From Candidatus Pacearchaeota archaeon (GTDB lineage Archaea; Nanobdellota; Nanobdellia; Pacearchaeales; GW2011-AR1): DNA of 12,332 bases. Within the stretch, counting starts at the first letter, position 1; every line of letters begins with the position of its first letter. A model generated the notes under the pieces. That model saw only the letters and a list, made by a program, of their open reading frames with translations, made no database searches and had not been told where the DNA came from. A program made the position numbers and the translations under genes. The stretch covers positions 1 to 12,332 of the forward strand of contig NZBV01000011.1 of NCBI GenBank assembly GCA_002686355.1, read 5' to 3'. Shown piece by piece: positions 11,418 to 12,332 of this stretch.

Positions 11418-12332
11418 TGAATCGTCTAATTTCTCAAAACTTCTAGCAATCCTCAACATTTTCTCATCCTCAAATTTGTCACACATTATTTGCATTCCAA
11501 TAGGAATATTATTTATTTTCCCGGCAGGAACTGAAACCGCGCAATTGCCAGCAAGATTTGCAGGACAAGTCAAAGCATCAGCAGCATAATAGTCTTCAAC
11601 TGAAATTTTCTCCCCAATCTTCCACGGCAAACAAGGCACTGTCAGAGAAACAATACAATCAACATCTTTGAATTTCTTAGCAAATTCTTTCTCAATCAAT
11701 TTCTTTGCCTTCAATGCCAGATGATAATATCTTTCATGATGCTCTGCCTTAGAAATCTCACTCCCTCCAAGAATCCTCCTCAAAACTTCTGGCCCTGCAG
11801 CATCCTCAATCTTTTTTCCATATCTCCTTCCATCAAGTCTTCGAGTAGCAGAAAAAAACTCAACATAAACCAAAGGGTAATAAGTCGCAATTGCCAAATC
11901 AATATAATCCATTTTCACTTTCTTAATCTTCCAGTCATACTTCTTAACAGCTCCCTCGACTCTTTCATCAACTAACTTCTGTATCTCTTTATTTTTTATC
12001 GGAAAATCCAAAACACCAATAGTAATGCCTTTAGGAACTCTTTCAATTTTGTTTAAATTCAAATTCCTACTCTCTTGAGAAATTGAATCCCTCTCATCCT
12101 TGCCTCTAATAACACTTAACAATAAAGCAGCATCAGAAACATTTTTTGCAATTGCCCCTACTTGATCAAAGCTCATACCTAAATCAATCAAGCCATATCT
12201 TGAAACACTTGAATAACTTGGCTTTATTCCAACAACTCCACAGTGAGCCGCAGGATTTCTTACACTTCCTCCTGTGTCGCTTCCCAACGCCATATCACAA
12301 AAACCAGCCGCCACAGCAGCCACACTTCCTGA
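11409..12332 (-). CDS. gatA: Asp-tRNA(Asn)/Glu-tRNA(Gln) amidotransferase subunit A, C-terminal part (start outside window)
   Basis: Glutaminase subunit of GatCAB, of the amidase-signature family: it releases ammonia from glutamine and passes it to GatB. The frame is open to the right edge, so the N-terminus with the catalytic lysine is missing; about 307 residues are visible. They begin SGSVAAVAAGFCDMALGSDT, the end of the Gly/Ser-rich amidase signature carrying the cis-serine region. GSDTGGSVRNPA then supplies the nucleophilic serine, followed by CGVVGIKPSYSSVSRYGLI, FDQVGAIAKNVSDAALLL, DYYAADALTCPANLAGNCAVSVPAG in blocks, and the C-terminal IPIGMQIMCDKFEDEKMLRIA. No disruption is seen. It is tail to tail with gatB, whereas bacterial gat genes are commonly co-directional; no gatC is visible. 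Confidence 0.95.
   Translation of the reverse strand, partial: SGSVAAVAAGFCDMALGSDTGGSVRNPAAHCGVVGIKPSYSSVSRYGLIDLGMSFDQVGAIAKNVSDAALLLSVIRGKDERDSISQESRNLNLNKIERVPKGITIGVLDFPIKNKEIQKLVDERVEGAVKKYDWKIKKVKMDYIDLAIATYYPLVYVEFFSATRRLDGRRYGKKIEDAAGPEVLRRILGGSEISKAEHHERYYHLALKAKKLIEKEFAKKFKDVDCIVSLTVPCLPWKIGEKISVEDYYAADALTCPANLAGNCAVSVPAGKINNIPIGMQIMCDKFEDEKMLRIARSFEKLDDSSQ

Noticed and set aside
11411..11430. TGATGA at the gatB end as a C box
   Set aside because: It is formed by the gatB stop codon and following bases; no matching D box was found downstream.
1..12332. Mobile element, CRISPR array or defence cassette
   Set aside because: I looked for spaced direct repeats, terminal inverted repeats, transposase or integrase motifs and toxin-antitoxin pairs; none was found. 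The tRNA has no adjacent integrase or duplicated 3' end to suggest an attachment site.

Overview
The window is archaeal chromosome from an AT-rich genome. The gene set is archaeal/eukaryote-type: an MCM helicase, an RPA-type ssDNA-binding protein, aIF2-beta, aIF1A, a Pno1/Dim2-like KH protein, DUF424 and DUF5679. Most start codons lie about 22-28 nt downstream of a TATA box, implying mostly leaderless mRNAs. The tRNA gene carries archaeal bulge-helix-bulge introns and encodes no CCA. The small, AT-rich, gene-dense layout would suit a DPANN lineage (Woesearchaeota/Pacearchaeota-like). That placement is an inference and cannot be settled from this window.

Layout. 1-1900 (+): 3' part of mcm, then an RPA gene, separated by a 176-nt gap rich in inverted repeats. 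1901-4707: a translation-factor block on the plus strand (aIF2-beta, DUF5679, DUF424, aIF1A, KH protein), with short minus-strand genes or gene remnants between. 4848-4975 (+): a tRNA-Asn(GTT) gene with two introns, one in the D-loop and one at the canonical 37/38 site. 5029-5800 (+): a small ORF and a nitroreductase. 6070-7149 (-): ftsZ, with a long GC-rich hairpin just downstream and a palindrome plus a strong Shine-Dalgarno in its leader. 7150-7972: a gene-poor stretch with a small SD-preceded ORF, a possible short minus-strand RNA and a broken plus-strand gene. 7973-10019 (-): an MBL-fold hydrolase, a decayed Nudix hydrolase gene and a PHP phosphoesterase. 10071-11417 (+) gatB and 11409-12332 (-) gatA, meeting tail to tail.

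How the parts relate. MCM and RPA act in replication; the block at 2284-4512 acts in translation initiation and small-subunit assembly. GatA and GatB belong to the tRNA-dependent amidotransferase that makes Asn-tRNA(Asn) and/or Gln-tRNA(Gln), so the doubly interrupted tRNA-Asn may be one of its substrates. The window holds no obvious mobile element, CRISPR array or defence system.

The most notable features are the two-intron tRNA, in which the D-loop intron copies the 3' strand of the D-stem; a cluster of up to four interrupted genes between intact core genes; three divergent promoters sharing one TATA region; and several structured intergenic elements in an otherwise AT-rich background.
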